A stretch of 64,000 nucleotides of DNA from Dactylosporangium fulvum (GTDB lineage Bacteria > Actinomycetota > Actinomycetes > Mycobacteriales > Micromonosporaceae). The translations under genes and the position numbers were made by a program. The number at the start of each line of letters is the position of its first letter. Within the stretch, counting starts at the first letter, position 1. The stretch covers positions 954,501 to 1,018,500 of the forward strand of contig NZ_CP073720.1 in the NCBI RefSeq assembly GCF_025137375.1. Direction: 5' to 3'. A model generated the notes under the pieces. That model searched no databases, had not been told where the DNA came from, and saw only the letters and a program-made list of their open reading frames with translations. Shown here one piece after another: positions 24,524 to 33,063 of this stretch.

Positions 24524-25018
24524 ATGCAGTTCGGCCGGTACTTCGAGGAGTTCGACATCGGCGCGGTCTACCGGCACTGGCCGGGCAAGACGGTCACCGA
24601 GTCGGACGACCATCTCTTCTGCCTGCTGACGATGAACCACCACCCGCTGCACCTCGACGCCCACTACGCCGAGACGTCGACACACTTCAAGCGCAACGTG
24701 GTCGTCGGCAACTACGTCTATTCGATCCTGCTCGGCATGTCGGTGCCCGACGTGTCCGGCAAGGCGATCGCCAACCTCGAGGTCGAGTCGCTGCGACACA
24801 CCGCACCGACCTTCCATGGGGACACCATCTACGGCGAGACTGTGGTGCTGGACAAGCGCGAGTCGGAGTCGAAGGACGACCGCGGTGTGGTGACCGTGGA
24901 GACCAAGGGCTACAAGCAGGACGGCACACTCGTCTGCGTCTTCCGGCGCCGGGTGATGGTGCCGAAGAAGTCGCACGCGGGTCCGGAGCTGCCGAGCTTC
25001 CCGGAGCCGAAACCGTAG
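24524..25018 (+). CDS. MaoC family enoyl-/mesaconyl-CoA hydratase-like protein
   Basis: 164 residues; ATG with GGAGG 7 nt upstream. Hot-dog fold of the MaoC type: YFEEFDIGAVYRHWPGKTVTESDDHLFCLLTMNHHPLHLDAHYA contains the hydratase Asp...His pair (about residues 27-46). The N-HHPLHLD form is shared with mesaconyl-CoA hydratase-like and beta-methylmalyl-CoA dehydratase-like members. It hydrates or dehydrates a CoA thioester; a link with the CoA-ester lyase at 14143 is possible but unproven. The next gene follows after 19 bases. Confidence 0.88.
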   Translation: MQFGRYFEEFDIGAVYRHWPGKTVTESDDHLFCLLTMNHHPLHLDAHYAETSTHFKRNVVVGNYVYSILLGMSVPDVSGKAIANLEVESLRHTAPTFHGDTIYGETVVLDKRESESKDDRGVVTVETKGYKQDGTLVCVFRRRVMVPKKSHAGPELPSFPEPKP

Positions 25019-25037
25019 TTCGTCAAGGAGGACGACT

Positions 25038-25796
25038 GTGGGGTTGCTCCGCAAGCTGCTGGGGCGGGAACAGGCGTGGGCCGAGCGCTGGGCGGTGTAC
25101 CCGGGCGAGGTCGGCGGCCATCTCGCGATGTACAACATCGACCTCGGCGCGGTGGAGGCTGCCCCGGTGGCGCGGCTGCCGCAACGGCTGGACGTCGAGT
25201 TCCGGTACAAGGGCAAGGGCGCCACCGGCATGCCCGACGTCTCGGAACTGGCTTCCATCCACGCTTTGGACGAGGCGGTACGTCAGGTGCTGAAGTCCGT
25301 CCGCGGCGCGCTGGTCGGGCGGGTGCTGTCGGGCAACACCGGCCGGATCACCGGATATCTGCCCGAGGGAGCCACCCCGCCGCCGCTCGCCGAGGTGCCC
25401 GGTCTGACTCCGGAGTCGTCTCTCGTTTCCGACCCGGGCTGGACCCGCGTCCGGGAGGAGCTGACCCCCGACGCGTGGCAGCGCAACGTCATGGACGACA
25501 ACCAGGTGGTGCAGGAGCTGGAGGCGCACGGCGACCGGCTCAGCTCGCCGCGGCCGGTCGAGTTCCTGGCGTACTTTCCGGATCTGGAACGTGCGGAGGC
25601 CGCCGCGGAGGAGTTGCGCATCGACGGCTTCGCGGTCACGGTGGAGCGCGGCGACGAGGGAGACTTCGTGTTGCAGGCGATCCGCCGTGACCCGGTCGAG
25701 CCGCCGGCTCTGCACGAGGCGACCTGGAAGGTTCGCGGCATCGTGGAAGGTCACGACGGCCTTTATGACGGCTGGGGCTGCATGGTGCAGGCCTGA
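25038..25796 (+). CDS. DUF695/RraB-domain fusion protein
   Basis: 252 residues, GTG start with AAGGAGG 6 nt upstream, 19 bases after the MaoC gene. The N-terminal half (about 10-145) resembles DUF695-type proteins. The C-terminal part (about 165-250: LSSPRPVEFLAYFPDLERAEAAAEELRIDGFAV, ending EGHDGLYDGWGCMVQ) has the signature of RraB, a protein inhibitor of RNase E in gamma-proteobacteria, including the terminal YDGW motif. In actinomycetes the RNase E inhibitory role is untested for such fusions. Confidence 0.82.
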   Translation: MGLLRKLLGREQAWAERWAVYPGEVGGHLAMYNIDLGAVEAAPVARLPQRLDVEFRYKGKGATGMPDVSELASIHALDEAVRQVLKSVRGALVGRVLSGNTGRITGYLPEGATPPPLAEVPGLTPESSLVSDPGWTRVREELTPDAWQRNVMDDNQVVQELEAHGDRLSSPRPVEFLAYFPDLERAEAAAEELRIDGFAVTVERGDEGDFVLQAIRRDPVEPPALHEATWKVRGIVEGHDGLYDGWGCMVQA

Positions 25797-25868
25797 CCGG
25801 TCGGGTCAGTCCATCATTTTCCGTTTATCGGAGGATTTTTCGGCATAGGCTCGGTGTGGGAGGTCGCC

Positions 25869-26909
25869 ATGCCCAGCAAGCCCGCGCCGAGTCCCGCGAC
25901 GCCGAGACCCGCGACGACGCGCTCCGCGACGTCCGCCCCGGCCGACCCTGCCACCAGCCCCTCCGTCAACCCCGCCCCCAACCCTGCCACCCGCCGCTCC
26001 AGATCCGCCACGCCGGCCGGACCGGCTGCGGATCCCTCCGGGTCCGCCGCCGACATGGCCGCTCGGGTCGGATCCGCTGCGGACCCCGCCGGCTCCGCCG
26101 GCTCGGTCGGTTCCCCGGCCGGCTCCGCCAAAGCCGCCGCTTCGGCCGAATCGGCTGCGGATTCCGCGAGGTCTGCCGCTGACATGGCCGCTCGGGCCGG
26201 ATCCGCTGCGGACCCCGCCGGCTCGGTCGATCCCGCCGCGCCCGGTTCTCGCACGACCGGATCCGCCAGGCCGAGCAGCGCGTCACCGGATCTCAGTCCG
26301 GCCGGAGGCGAGCCGCACACCGCAGCGTCCGAGCCCGCTCCGGCCCGTTTCACGCCGCCACGGCCCGCCGTCACCTCGGCCGTCCCACGGCACGGACCCG
26401 TTCCGCAGCCGGTGACCGCCGGGGTCGGGAGGGCCACGGCGCGTTCCGCCATGCGGATCGATCTGCCGCTGCGGCGGTGGGAGTGGGACCTGCTCGTACG
26501 ACTTCCGAGAAGTGTCCTGCTCGCCGCCTGCGCCGGGCGGGCGGACGTCGACGCGGTGGCCGGGGTCGAGGCAATCGCCGCGGGGCAGCGGTCCCGCGCG
26601 GTGCTCGTGCGCGGGGTCGTCGCGGCCATCTTCGCCGAGCAACTCACCGACACCGACCTTGCTCCAGGAGCTTCGGACCAGGCGAAAGCCCTGGCTGACT
26701 GCACCTTCGCCATCCGCCTCCTGGTCGATCGGCTGGGTGCGGACGTCGCCCTCGCCTACGGCGAGTGGCTCATGGACATCGCCGCCAGCGTCGGCCGGAT
26801 CGCCTGGTATCCGGGTGTCATCCGGCTCGGCGGCGTCACCGTGCTCCTCGCCGAGCGTCGTTTTGTCAACGAGATCGGCCACGAGCTGGCACGGGCCTTG
26901 CGCCGCTGA
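25869..26909 (+). CDS. Ala/Ser/Pro-rich repeat protein with conserved C-terminal domain
   Basis: 346 residues from ATG 25869 (GGGAGG 6 nt upstream). Residues 1-190 are Ala/Pro/Ser low complexity with two near-repeats, SAADMAARVGSAADPAGS and SAADMAARAGSAADPAGS, separated by a stretch of related Ala-Ser motifs. From about residue 196 a folded domain begins: MRIDLPLRRWEWDLLVRLP, then helical VEAIAAGQRSRAVLVRGVVAAIF and CTFAIRLLVDRLGADVALAYGEWLMDIAASVGRI. I do not recognise the domain. The repeats may be an expanded disordered linker. It is possible that translation begins at 26451, just before the folded part. Confidence 0.65.
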   Translation: MPSKPAPSPATPRPATTRSATSAPADPATSPSVNPAPNPATRRSRSATPAGPAADPSGSAADMAARVGSAADPAGSAGSVGSPAGSAKAAASAESAADSARSAADMAARAGSAADPAGSVDPAAPGSRTTGSARPSSASPDLSPAGGEPHTAASEPAPARFTPPRPAVTSAVPRHGPVPQPVTAGVGRATARSAMRIDLPLRRWEWDLLVRLPRSVLLAACAGRADVDAVAGVEAIAAGQRSRAVLVRGVVAAIFAEQLTDTDLAPGASDQAKALADCTFAIRLLVDRLGADVALAYGEWLMDIAASVGRIAWYPGVIRLGGVTVLLAERRFVNEIGHELARALRR

Positions 26910-27013
26910 ACCCCCGGCGCCGGGCACCGCCCCGCGACGCCGGCCGGGTGGGCTGGTCAACCCTTCTCATCCGGCCGGCCTCCAGCAAAGGCCGCAAGGT
27001 ACCGTCACCGGAA

Positions 27014-27637
27014 ATGGACGCGGACATCGAGCTCGCCGTGGGCATGGGGCCCTGGGAAGGCCCCTGGCCGTCCGAGCCGCACTACGACCCGCAGCTGCTC
27101 GCCGAAGGCGACCGGCGCAACGTCGTCGACCGGTACCGCTACTGGCGCCTCGACGCCATCGTGGCCGACCTCGACACGCGGCGCCACGGATTCCACGTCG
27201 CGATCGAGAACTGGCAGCACGACCTGAACATCGGAACCGTCGTGCGCAACGCCAACGCGTTCCTCGCCGCCGAGGTGCACATCGTCGGGCGGCGGCGGTG
27301 GAACCGGCGTGGTGCCATGGTCACCGATCGCTACCAGCATGTCCGCCATCATGCGACCGTCGAGGAGTTCCTGGACTGGACGCGGGCGCAGGGGCTGCCG
27401 CTTATCGGCATCGACAACCTGCCCGGCGCGCGGTCCCTGGAGCAGGCCTCGCTGCCCGAGCGCTGTGTGCTGCTGTTCGGGCAGGAAGGGCCAGGTTTGT
27501 CCGAGCCGGCCCGGCTGGCCTGCGACGCCGTGTACTCCATCGCGCAGTTCGGTTCGACGAGGTCCATCAACGCCGGCGTCGCCAGCGGCATCGCCATGCA
27601 CGCATGGATCCGGGAGCACGGCGCACGAAACCAGTAG
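27014..27637 (+). CDS. TrmH/SpoU family RNA methyltransferase
   Basis: 207 residues. SPOUT knot signatures: NWQHDLNIGTVVRNANAF (motif 1, with Asn and Arg), LLFGQEGPGLS (motif 2) and YSIAQFGSTRSINAGVASGIAMH (motif 3). Family enzymes 2'-O-methylate ribose in tRNA or rRNA using SAM bound in the trefoil knot. In motif 3 the common I-P-M-x-G-x-x-x-S-L-N appears as I-A-Q-F-G-S-T-R-S-I-N, typical of a subgroup. Target RNA unknown. The 105-base gap upstream shows no clear ribosome site. Confidence 0.9.
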   Translation: MDADIELAVGMGPWEGPWPSEPHYDPQLLAEGDRRNVVDRYRYWRLDAIVADLDTRRHGFHVAIENWQHDLNIGTVVRNANAFLAAEVHIVGRRRWNRRGAMVTDRYQHVRHHATVEEFLDWTRAQGLPLIGIDNLPGARSLEQASLPERCVLLFGQEGPGLSEPARLACDAVYSIAQFGSTRSINAGVASGIAMHAWIREHGARNQ

Positions 27638-27681
27638 CCGAAGGTGCTCCAACTGGACCGGATTGCCCTTACCGTGGGTAT

Positions 27682-28359
27682 ATGGGCGTCGCAGTCAGCT
27701 GTCCCCGTTGTGGCGGTCCGGTGCGGCCGCCGGACCTCATGCACTCGGAGTGGCGGTGCGACGACGACGGGGCCGTCCTGCCGTTGCACGTGGCTCACCA
27801 CATCGGACCCGAGATCGTCGAGACGGCCCGCGCGAAACTCCTCGCCGCGGCGCAGCGCGCCGGGGCCCGTCCGACGCCGCTGTGGTGTCCGTGGCCGCTG
27901 CCGAGCGGCTGGACGGTCACCGGGGTCGGGCTGGTGGGTGACGATCGGTCCGGCGTGCGTGCGACGGCCGTGGCCTGCAGCGGGCCCGGCCCGGTCGAGC
28001 ACGGCCCGGCCGACTGTGTGATCGTCGCCGAGGAGCCCGGTGTGGGACTGGGCAACCGGCTCGCCGGCATGCCGGGCACCGATCCGGGGCCGTTCTTCGA
28101 CGGGGACCTGGCGACCACAACCGCACACGCGAAGGTCCGCGCGGCCGGCTGGCCGACGCCGCTGTGGATGACCAAGTCGCCCGAGGACCGCACCGCCTAC
28201 GTCGGCGAAGCGATGGGCATGTGGCTCTACTTCGTGACCTGGCCGGCCGCGGCCGGATTTCTCCTGGAAGAGGAGATCGACCTGCACGATCTCACCGAGG
28301 ATGTGCCAACCCATCTCGTTTTCGGCGCGCCGTCGCCCTATCTTCACGGGAAAGCGTAG
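27682..28359 (+). CDS. DUF6758-type conserved actinobacterial protein
   Basis: 225 residues. It opens with a treble-clef-like zinc element, SCPRCGGPVRPPDLMHSEWRCDDDG (CxxC plus a later Cys), followed by an alpha/beta domain with PLWCPWPLPSGWTVTGVGLVGDD and TTTAHAKVRAAGWPTPLW. Long, conserved Trp-rich motifs mark a family widespread in actinomycetes, usually next to a PHP-domain or DUF2550-type gene. No enzyme activity is established. Starts 44 bases after the TrmH-like gene on the same strand. Confidence 0.8.
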   Translation: MGVAVSCPRCGGPVRPPDLMHSEWRCDDDGAVLPLHVAHHIGPEIVETARAKLLAAAQRAGARPTPLWCPWPLPSGWTVTGVGLVGDDRSGVRATAVACSGPGPVEHGPADCVIVAEEPGVGLGNRLAGMPGTDPGPFFDGDLATTTAHAKVRAAGWPTPLWMTKSPEDRTAYVGEAMGMWLYFVTWPAAAGFLLEEEIDLHDLTEDVPTHLVFGAPSPYLHGKA

Positions 28360-28396
28360 ACGGGCGCGACTAGGATCAAGGTCCGAGTCGATGTCG

Positions 28397-28425
28397 GCGC
28401 GGCATAGCTTAACCCTATGCCGCGC
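28397..28425 (+). terminator. Hairpin after the DUF6758 gene
   Basis: GCGCGGCATAG / CTATGCCGCGC, perfect 11-bp stem with a 7-base loop, 37 bases after the stop at 28359. Likely terminator separating it from the small membrane-protein gene. Confidence 0.7.
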
Positions 28426-28488
28426 AACTGATACGCTGAGTTCGCCGCGACGCGGTTGCGCGACGTCGCGGGGAGGGGATTGACGGCG

Positions 28489-28647
28489 ATGCTAAAGAAG
28501 GTCCTCACCTGGGGAGGCATAGCCTTCCTCATCTTCTTCGTGGCATATCGGCCCCAGTCGGCGGCTGAGGTCTTCAAGTCCATCGGCGGCGGGATCATGG
28601 ACATCGCCTCCGGGTTCGGTGACTTCTTCTCCAGCCTGGTTGCCTGA
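28489..28647 (+). CDS. Small single-helix membrane protein
   Basis: 52 residues: MLKKVLTWGGIAFLIFFVAY forms a membrane helix, followed by an amphipathic stretch FKSIGGGIMDIASGFGDFFSSLVA. The ATG at 28489 has a strong GGGGAGGGGA 9 bases upstream; a TTG at 28480 is too close to it. The next gene, a PH-domain membrane protein, starts 5 bases after the stop, so the two are co-translated. This short gene is conserved in front of PH-domain genes in actinomycetes from memory. Confidence 0.78.
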   Translation: MLKKVLTWGGIAFLIFFVAYRPQSAAEVFKSIGGGIMDIASGFGDFFSSLVA

Positions 28648-28652
28648 CCGCT

Positions 28653-29498
28653 ATGAGCACCGGCCCCGAGCCGCCCGAGGGCGAATCGAGCTCCCGCCGC
28701 TGGCAGGACCGCGACACGGAGCCGATCCCACGCGCCCGGCCGAGCGACGCGCCCCCGCCGCCGGCGCCCGACTACGAGCCGGCTGACAGCTACGCCGAGG
28801 ACTCCTACGCCGACCCGCTCACCGACGGTGCCTACGCAGGTCGGGCCACCTACGACGCGCCGCCGTCGTTCACGCAGGACGAGTTCGCGCGGCTCCAGAG
28901 CGGTGACGGCGGCCCGTCCGTGCCGCGGGGCAGTCGCATGGCGCCGCTCGACGAGGAGGCCAGCCGGCACGCCTCGCGGTATCTGTTCCCCACCGAGAAG
29001 TTCCGCGGTGAGTGGAAGCGGCACTGGATCCAGCTGGCCAAGGAGGGCGCGATCGCCGTCAGCGCCACGATCGCGATGGGGTATATCGCCGGCTGGCTGA
29101 CCAAGCACAACCAGACCCAGTTGCGCACCGCGGTCCTGGTCGTGTGGGCGCTCGTGATCCTGTGGTGTGCATGGCGGGTCGCGGATTGGTGGTATGACCG
29201 GTTCATCCTGACCAACAAGCGGGTCATGGTCGTTTCCGGAATTTTCACGCGCAATGTGGCCATGATGCCGTTGCTGCGGGTCACGGACATGAAATACGTC
29301 CAGTCATTGACCGGTCGCATGTTCGGATACGGTCATTTCGAACTGGAGTCCGCGGGTCAGGACCAGGCATTGCGCAATATTCGCAATTTGCCCAATCCGA
29401 ATGAGCTTTATCTGCGGATCGTCGAGGAGATGTACGAACCGGAGGCCGTCGAGGCCCGGCTGGGCCGCGCCGCCGGTGGCGACGAGGACGGCACCTGA
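28653..29498 (+). CDS. Bacterial PH-domain (YdbS-like) membrane protein
   Basis: 281 residues. An acidic, Pro-rich cytoplasmic leader (1-100), two membrane helices (about 133-152 and 160-182), then a bacterial PH (bPH2) domain: YDRFILTNKRVMVVSGIFTRNVAMMPLLRVTDMKYVQSLTGRMFGYGHFELESAG. The motif TNKRVMVVSGIFTRNVAMMPL is the classic bPH2 strand pair. These proteins are thought to be membrane-associated scaffolds; some protect against antibiotics or stress. Co-translated with the 52-residue protein upstream. Confidence 0.88.
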   Translation: MSTGPEPPEGESSSRRWQDRDTEPIPRARPSDAPPPPAPDYEPADSYAEDSYADPLTDGAYAGRATYDAPPSFTQDEFARLQSGDGGPSVPRGSRMAPLDEEASRHASRYLFPTEKFRGEWKRHWIQLAKEGAIAVSATIAMGYIAGWLTKHNQTQLRTAVLVVWALVILWCAWRVADWWYDRFILTNKRVMVVSGIFTRNVAMMPLLRVTDMKYVQSLTGRMFGYGHFELESAGQDQALRNIRNLPNPNELYLRIVEEMYEPEAVEARLGRAAGGDEDGT

Positions 29499-29573
29499 GA
29501 AAAACCTTCCGCGGGAGTGCAACCCGTGGCCCCCTCCGTCGCGTCTTGCCACGTGGGCGGAACGGGGAGGGAA

Positions 29574-30272
29574 GTGACGGTGCCGGACGAGGCAGGCTTC
29601 CGCGAGGACGCATTTCGTGAGTTCGTCACGCAGCGGTCGGGTGCATTGCTGCGCACGGCGTATCTGCTTGCCGGAGACTGGGCGACCGCCGAAGACCTGT
29701 TACAGATCGCGCTGACCAAGACCTACCTCGCCTGGAAACGGCTCGGCCATATCGAGGCCGTCGAGCCGTATGCGCGGCGCGTGCTCGTCAACACCTCCAC
29801 GAGCTGGTGGCGGCGGCGCTGGCACGGCGAACGCCCCACCGAGATCCTTCCCGAGAGCCCCGCCGCCGATCAGCTCGAGGAGACCCTCGAGCGCGACGCC
29901 CTGTGGCGCCACGTGCGTGCGCTGCCCAACCGGCAACGTGCCGTGCTGGTGTTGCGGTTCTACGAGGACCAGTCCGAGGCGGAGACGGCCCGGCTCCTCG
30001 GCGTCTCGGTCGGCACCGTGAAAAGCCAGGCCTCCCGAGCGCTCGCCACGCTCCGTCAGCGGCTCAGCGCGGAAGGCGTTGAGCCGGCCGCTCGAGTACA
30101 GCCCTCGCGCCCACCCACCGTGACGCTCAAGCGGCCCGCACCAGCGGCCGCGGCGAAAGCGGCCACAACGTCGGCCGCCGCGGCCACGGCTGCGGCATCG
30201 ACGGAGGAGGAGACGGCGGAAGAGGCGCCGGCGGAACTCGATGAGCCAGTGGAAGTGGGACTGGGGACGTGA
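29574..30272 (+). CDS. SigE-family RNA polymerase sigma factor, copy 1
   Basis: 232 residues, GTG start with GGGAGGG upstream. Region 2: FVTQRSGALLRTAYLLAGDWATAEDLLQIALTKTYLAWKRLG (about 15-56). Region 4: LPNRQRAVLVLRFYEDQSEAETARLLGVSVGTVKSQASRAL (about 118-160), including the helix-turn-helix. The tail (about 170-232) is Ala/Thr/Glu-rich and low complexity, not part of the usual domain. This group is the actinobacterial SigE (sigma-70, subfamily SigE, TIGR02983-type), close to ECF41-like factors. Its stop overlaps the start of the propeller protein, a putative regulator. Confidence 0.93.
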   Translation: MTVPDEAGFREDAFREFVTQRSGALLRTAYLLAGDWATAEDLLQIALTKTYLAWKRLGHIEAVEPYARRVLVNTSTSWWRRRWHGERPTEILPESPAADQLEETLERDALWRHVRALPNRQRAVLVLRFYEDQSEAETARLLGVSVGTVKSQASRALATLRQRLSAEGVEPAARVQPSRPPTVTLKRPAPAAAAKAATTSAAAATAAASTEEETAEEAPAELDEPVEVGLGT

Positions 30273-31447
30273 CCATGCTCGAAGACGCTCTCCGCGATAC
30301 GTTCGCGGCCAAGGCGGGCAATGCCCCGCCCGGGTCGCTGGACGGCGTCGCCGACGCCGCCATCCGCGGCGCCGCCCAAATCCGGAACCGCCGCAGGGCG
30401 ATGGCCGGCGGGCTCGCCGGCATCCTAGCCTTCGCCGTCGCCGCGATCACCGCGTTGCAGGTCGTGATCCCCGGCAAGCCTGCCGAGCAGGGGCACACGG
30501 CCGACATTGCCGGTCCGCCGGAGATCGCGGCCGAGTCGACCCAGACCGGCAGGCAGACGCCGCCGCCGCAGGCGCCCACCGCGGTCGACGCGATCGGCGG
30601 AACGGCGCAGCCGACCAAGAAGGTGCGCCTCCAGTTGCCCGACAAGGGCACGGTCGCCGCCGCCTACCAGGCGAAGGACGGCTACCTGGTCGTCAACACC
30701 CAGCCCGGCGGCGACAAGCAGCAGCTGGTCCTGCAGAACGACAACAACCAGCAGCAGGTCCTCGTCGACGGTGCGAACAACATCACGGTGGACAAGGACG
30801 GTGGCCAGGTCGCCTGGGTGGACCAGGGCAAGGTCACCGTCGGCTCCCGTGCCGGGGACGCGAAGAAGGTCACGCAGAAGTTCACGACCAACGTGCCGAG
30901 CGACGCGATGCCGGTGGCGTTCGTCGGCTCCGACCTGGTGCTCGGGCGCACGGACGGCAGTGCGTTCGACGTCTGGTACCCGAGTCGCAAGTACACCGAG
31001 TCGTGGGACGAGTCGGTCCTGCGGGTGTTCGGCGCCCACCCCGACGGCAAGAGCCTGTACGCCGAGGTGAAGCCGGTCAACCAGGAGAAGTCGATGTGCC
31101 TCGCGTGGCTGCAGCTCGACCAGCCCTTCAAGGTCTTGAACAAGGTCTGCGGCCTGCCTCTGGCGGAACGCAACGGCAGCCGCGTGTCCCCCGACGGGCA
31201 CTGGCTCGCCTACCCGGTGAACGGCCGGAAGCAGGTCGCGATCGTCGACCTGACCACGGTCTTCACCGACGGCAAGTCGCGGCTGTTGAATCTCAACGTG
31301 ACCACCAAGACGGTCTGGCTCAACGCCACGACGTTCGTGGTGGACAACGGTGACACGTTCCAGGCGCTGAGCCCCGACGGCAAGATGGAGACGCTCGGCG
31401 TGGACAGCAACGGCGTGGTGCTGATCGAGCCGCTCTACGCTGGTTGA
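30269..31447 (+). CDS. Membrane-anchored beta-propeller protein, partner of SigE-type sigma
   Basis: 392 residues. GTG overlaps the sigma stop (GTGA); an ATG 6 bases later is an alternative. Cytoplasmic residues 1-44 include ALRDTFAAKAG and DAAIRGAAQIRNRRRAM; a single membrane helix (about 45-66) follows, then a Pro/Thr-rich linker and WD40/PD40-like blades (SPDGHWLAYPVNGRKQVAIVDLTT, HPDGKSLYAEVKP, SPDGKMETLG). The arrangement N-in, sensor out, coupled to a sigma gene, suggests an anti-sigma or sensor role, though no classic ZAS domain is visible. A second copy lies at 55311. Confidence 0.83.
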   Translation: MTMLEDALRDTFAAKAGNAPPGSLDGVADAAIRGAAQIRNRRRAMAGGLAGILAFAVAAITALQVVIPGKPAEQGHTADIAGPPEIAAESTQTGRQTPPPQAPTAVDAIGGTAQPTKKVRLQLPDKGTVAAAYQAKDGYLVVNTQPGGDKQQLVLQNDNNQQQVLVDGANNITVDKDGGQVAWVDQGKVTVGSRAGDAKKVTQKFTTNVPSDAMPVAFVGSDLVLGRTDGSAFDVWYPSRKYTESWDESVLRVFGAHPDGKSLYAEVKPVNQEKSMCLAWLQLDQPFKVLNKVCGLPLAERNGSRVSPDGHWLAYPVNGRKQVAIVDLTTVFTDGKSRLLNLNVTTKTVWLNATTFVVDNGDTFQALSPDGKMETLGVDSNGVVLIEPLYAG

Positions 31448-32296
31448 GTGCGGATCGATCTCCACACCCATTCGACGGCGAGTGACGGCACGTCGACCCC
31501 GGCGGAGCTGGTCGCTGAGGCGGCCGCCGCCGGGCTCGACGTCATCGGGCTGACCGACCACGACACGACCTCCGGCTGGCCTCCGGCGATCGCCGCGCGC
31601 CCGGCCGGGCTCACCCTCGTGCCGGGGGCGGAGCTGTCGTGCAGGTGGCACGGCGGTCCGTGGCCGATCTCGTTGCACCTGCTCGCGTACCTCTTCGACC
31701 CGACCGAGCCGGCGCTCGCCACGGAACTCGCGCGGGTGCGGATGTCCCGGGAGACCCGCGCCGAGCGCATGGTCCACCTGTTGCGAGCCGACGGCATCGA
31801 CGTGACCTGGGACGAGGTGCTCCAGCACGCGGCCGGCGGCACCGTCGGCCGTCCGCATCTGGCGCAGGCGCTCATCCGGCGCGGCCTGGTCGGCACGGTC
31901 TCCGAGGCGTTCGAGCCGGAGTGGCTCGGCCGGCGGTATCGGGTGCCGAAGGATGATCTCGACGTCTTCGTCGCGCTGCGCCTGGTCCTGGCCGCGGGTG
32001 GCGTGCCGGTGTTCGCGCACCCCCGCGCGAGCGCCCGCGGGCCGATCGTCCCCGACGAACTGATCGTCGAGATGGCCGCGGCCGGCCTGTTCGGCCTGGA
32101 GGCCGACCACACCGATCACGCCCCGGAGGAGCGGGCACACGTGCGGGACCTGGCCGCGCGCCTGGGCCTGGTGGTCACCGGCTCCAGCGACTACCACGGG
32201 CACAACAAGACGGTCCGGCTCGGCGCGCGGACCACGGATCCGGCCGTGTACGAGCAGATCGTGGCCGCCGGCTCCGGAAGCGACGTGGTCGGGTGA
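31448..32296 (+). CDS. PHP domain phosphoesterase
   Basis: 282 residues, starting at the base after the propeller stop. The PHP metal sites are present: RIDLHTHSTASDG (residues 2-14), GLTDHDT (about 36-42), PGAELS (Glu, about 62), HLLAYLFD, FAHPRA (about 193) and GSSDYHG (about 245-251). This is the PHP_HisPPase_like/RNase AM-like arrangement (YciV group): a metal-dependent phosphoesterase that removes 3'-nucleotides, or a 5'-3' RNA exonuclease in E. coli. Target unknown. Its stop overlaps the TetR gene start. Confidence 0.9.
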   Translation: MRIDLHTHSTASDGTSTPAELVAEAAAAGLDVIGLTDHDTTSGWPPAIAARPAGLTLVPGAELSCRWHGGPWPISLHLLAYLFDPTEPALATELARVRMSRETRAERMVHLLRADGIDVTWDEVLQHAAGGTVGRPHLAQALIRRGLVGTVSEAFEPEWLGRRYRVPKDDLDVFVALRLVLAAGGVPVFAHPRASARGPIVPDELIVEMAAAGLFGLEADHTDHAPEERAHVRDLAARLGLVVTGSSDYHGHNKTVRLGARTTDPAVYEQIVAAGSGSDVVG

Positions 32297-33045
32297 CCAC
32301 CGAGTACAGCGGGTCCGGCGATCCGCGGCGCAGCATCGAGCTGTTGTGGGGGACCACCCCGGCCCCGAAGCGCGGGCCGAAGCCGAAGTTCACCGTGGCC
32401 GGCATCGTCACCGTCGCCGTCGCGCTGGCCGACGCGGAAGGCCTCACCGCGGTCTCGATGCGGCGGGTGGCCGAGCAGCTCGGCGTGACGGCGATGTCGC
32501 TGTACACGTACGTGCCGAGCAAGGCGGAACTGCTCGACGTCATGGTCGACGTCGTCTCCGCGGAGGCCGTCCGGCCCGCCTACGAGAGCGACGGGTGGCG
32601 GGCGCGGCTCCACGAGGTGGCCCGGATCAACTGGGAGCTGTACCGCCGGCATCCCTGGCTGCTCCAGATCGCCACCACACGGCCGGTGCTCGGACCGAAC
32701 GTCATCGCGAAGTACGACTTCGAACTGCGCGCCTTCGAGGGTGCCGAGGTGCCCGACATCAACACCGACATGCTGCTCAGCCTGGTGCTCAATTACGTCG
32801 CCGGTGCGGTGCGCGCCGTGGTCCAGGCGGATCAGGCCGCCCAGACGACGGGCATGACCGAGGAGGAGTGGTGGGGTGCGTACGCACCGCTGCTCGCCGA
32901 GGTCCTCGACGCGTCCCGCTTCCCGACCGCAGCCCGGGTGGGCCAGGCGGCCGGCGAGGAGTACGGTGCGGGCGACCCGGTGCGCGCCTACGAGTTCGGC
33001 CTGGAGCGGGTCCTGGACGGCATCGACGCGATGCTGTCCCGCTGA
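32293..33045 (+). CDS. TetR/AcrR family regulator, TetR_C type
   Basis: 250 residues, GTG start overlapping the PHP stop (GTGA). N-terminal HTH: KPKFTVAGIVTVAVALADAEGLTAVSMRRVAEQLGVTAMSLYTYVPSKAELLDVMVD (about 33-89). The ligand-binding part begins with WRARLHEVARINWELYRRHPWLLQIATTRPVLGPN, which belongs to the TetR_C_1/TetR_C_33 type. Such regulators usually repress adjacent transporter or catabolic genes; here the neighbours are the PHP phosphoesterase and, convergently, a chitinase, so the target is unclear. Confidence 0.9.
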   Translation: MTTEYSGSGDPRRSIELLWGTTPAPKRGPKPKFTVAGIVTVAVALADAEGLTAVSMRRVAEQLGVTAMSLYTYVPSKAELLDVMVDVVSAEAVRPAYESDGWRARLHEVARINWELYRRHPWLLQIATTRPVLGPNVIAKYDFELRAFEGAEVPDINTDMLLSLVLNYVAGAVRAVVQADQAAQTTGMTEEEWWGAYAPLLAEVLDASRFPTAARVGQAAGEEYGAGDPVRAYEFGLERVLDGIDAMLSR

Positions 33046-33063
33046 CGCCCGCCTGTTCGCGCC

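Noticed and set aside
14143..25018. An ethylmalonyl-CoA pathway cluster (lyase, acyl-CoA dehydrogenase, MaoC)
   Set aside because: The three genes are spread over 11 kb with unrelated genes between, and crotonyl-CoA carboxylase/reductase and the mutase are absent.
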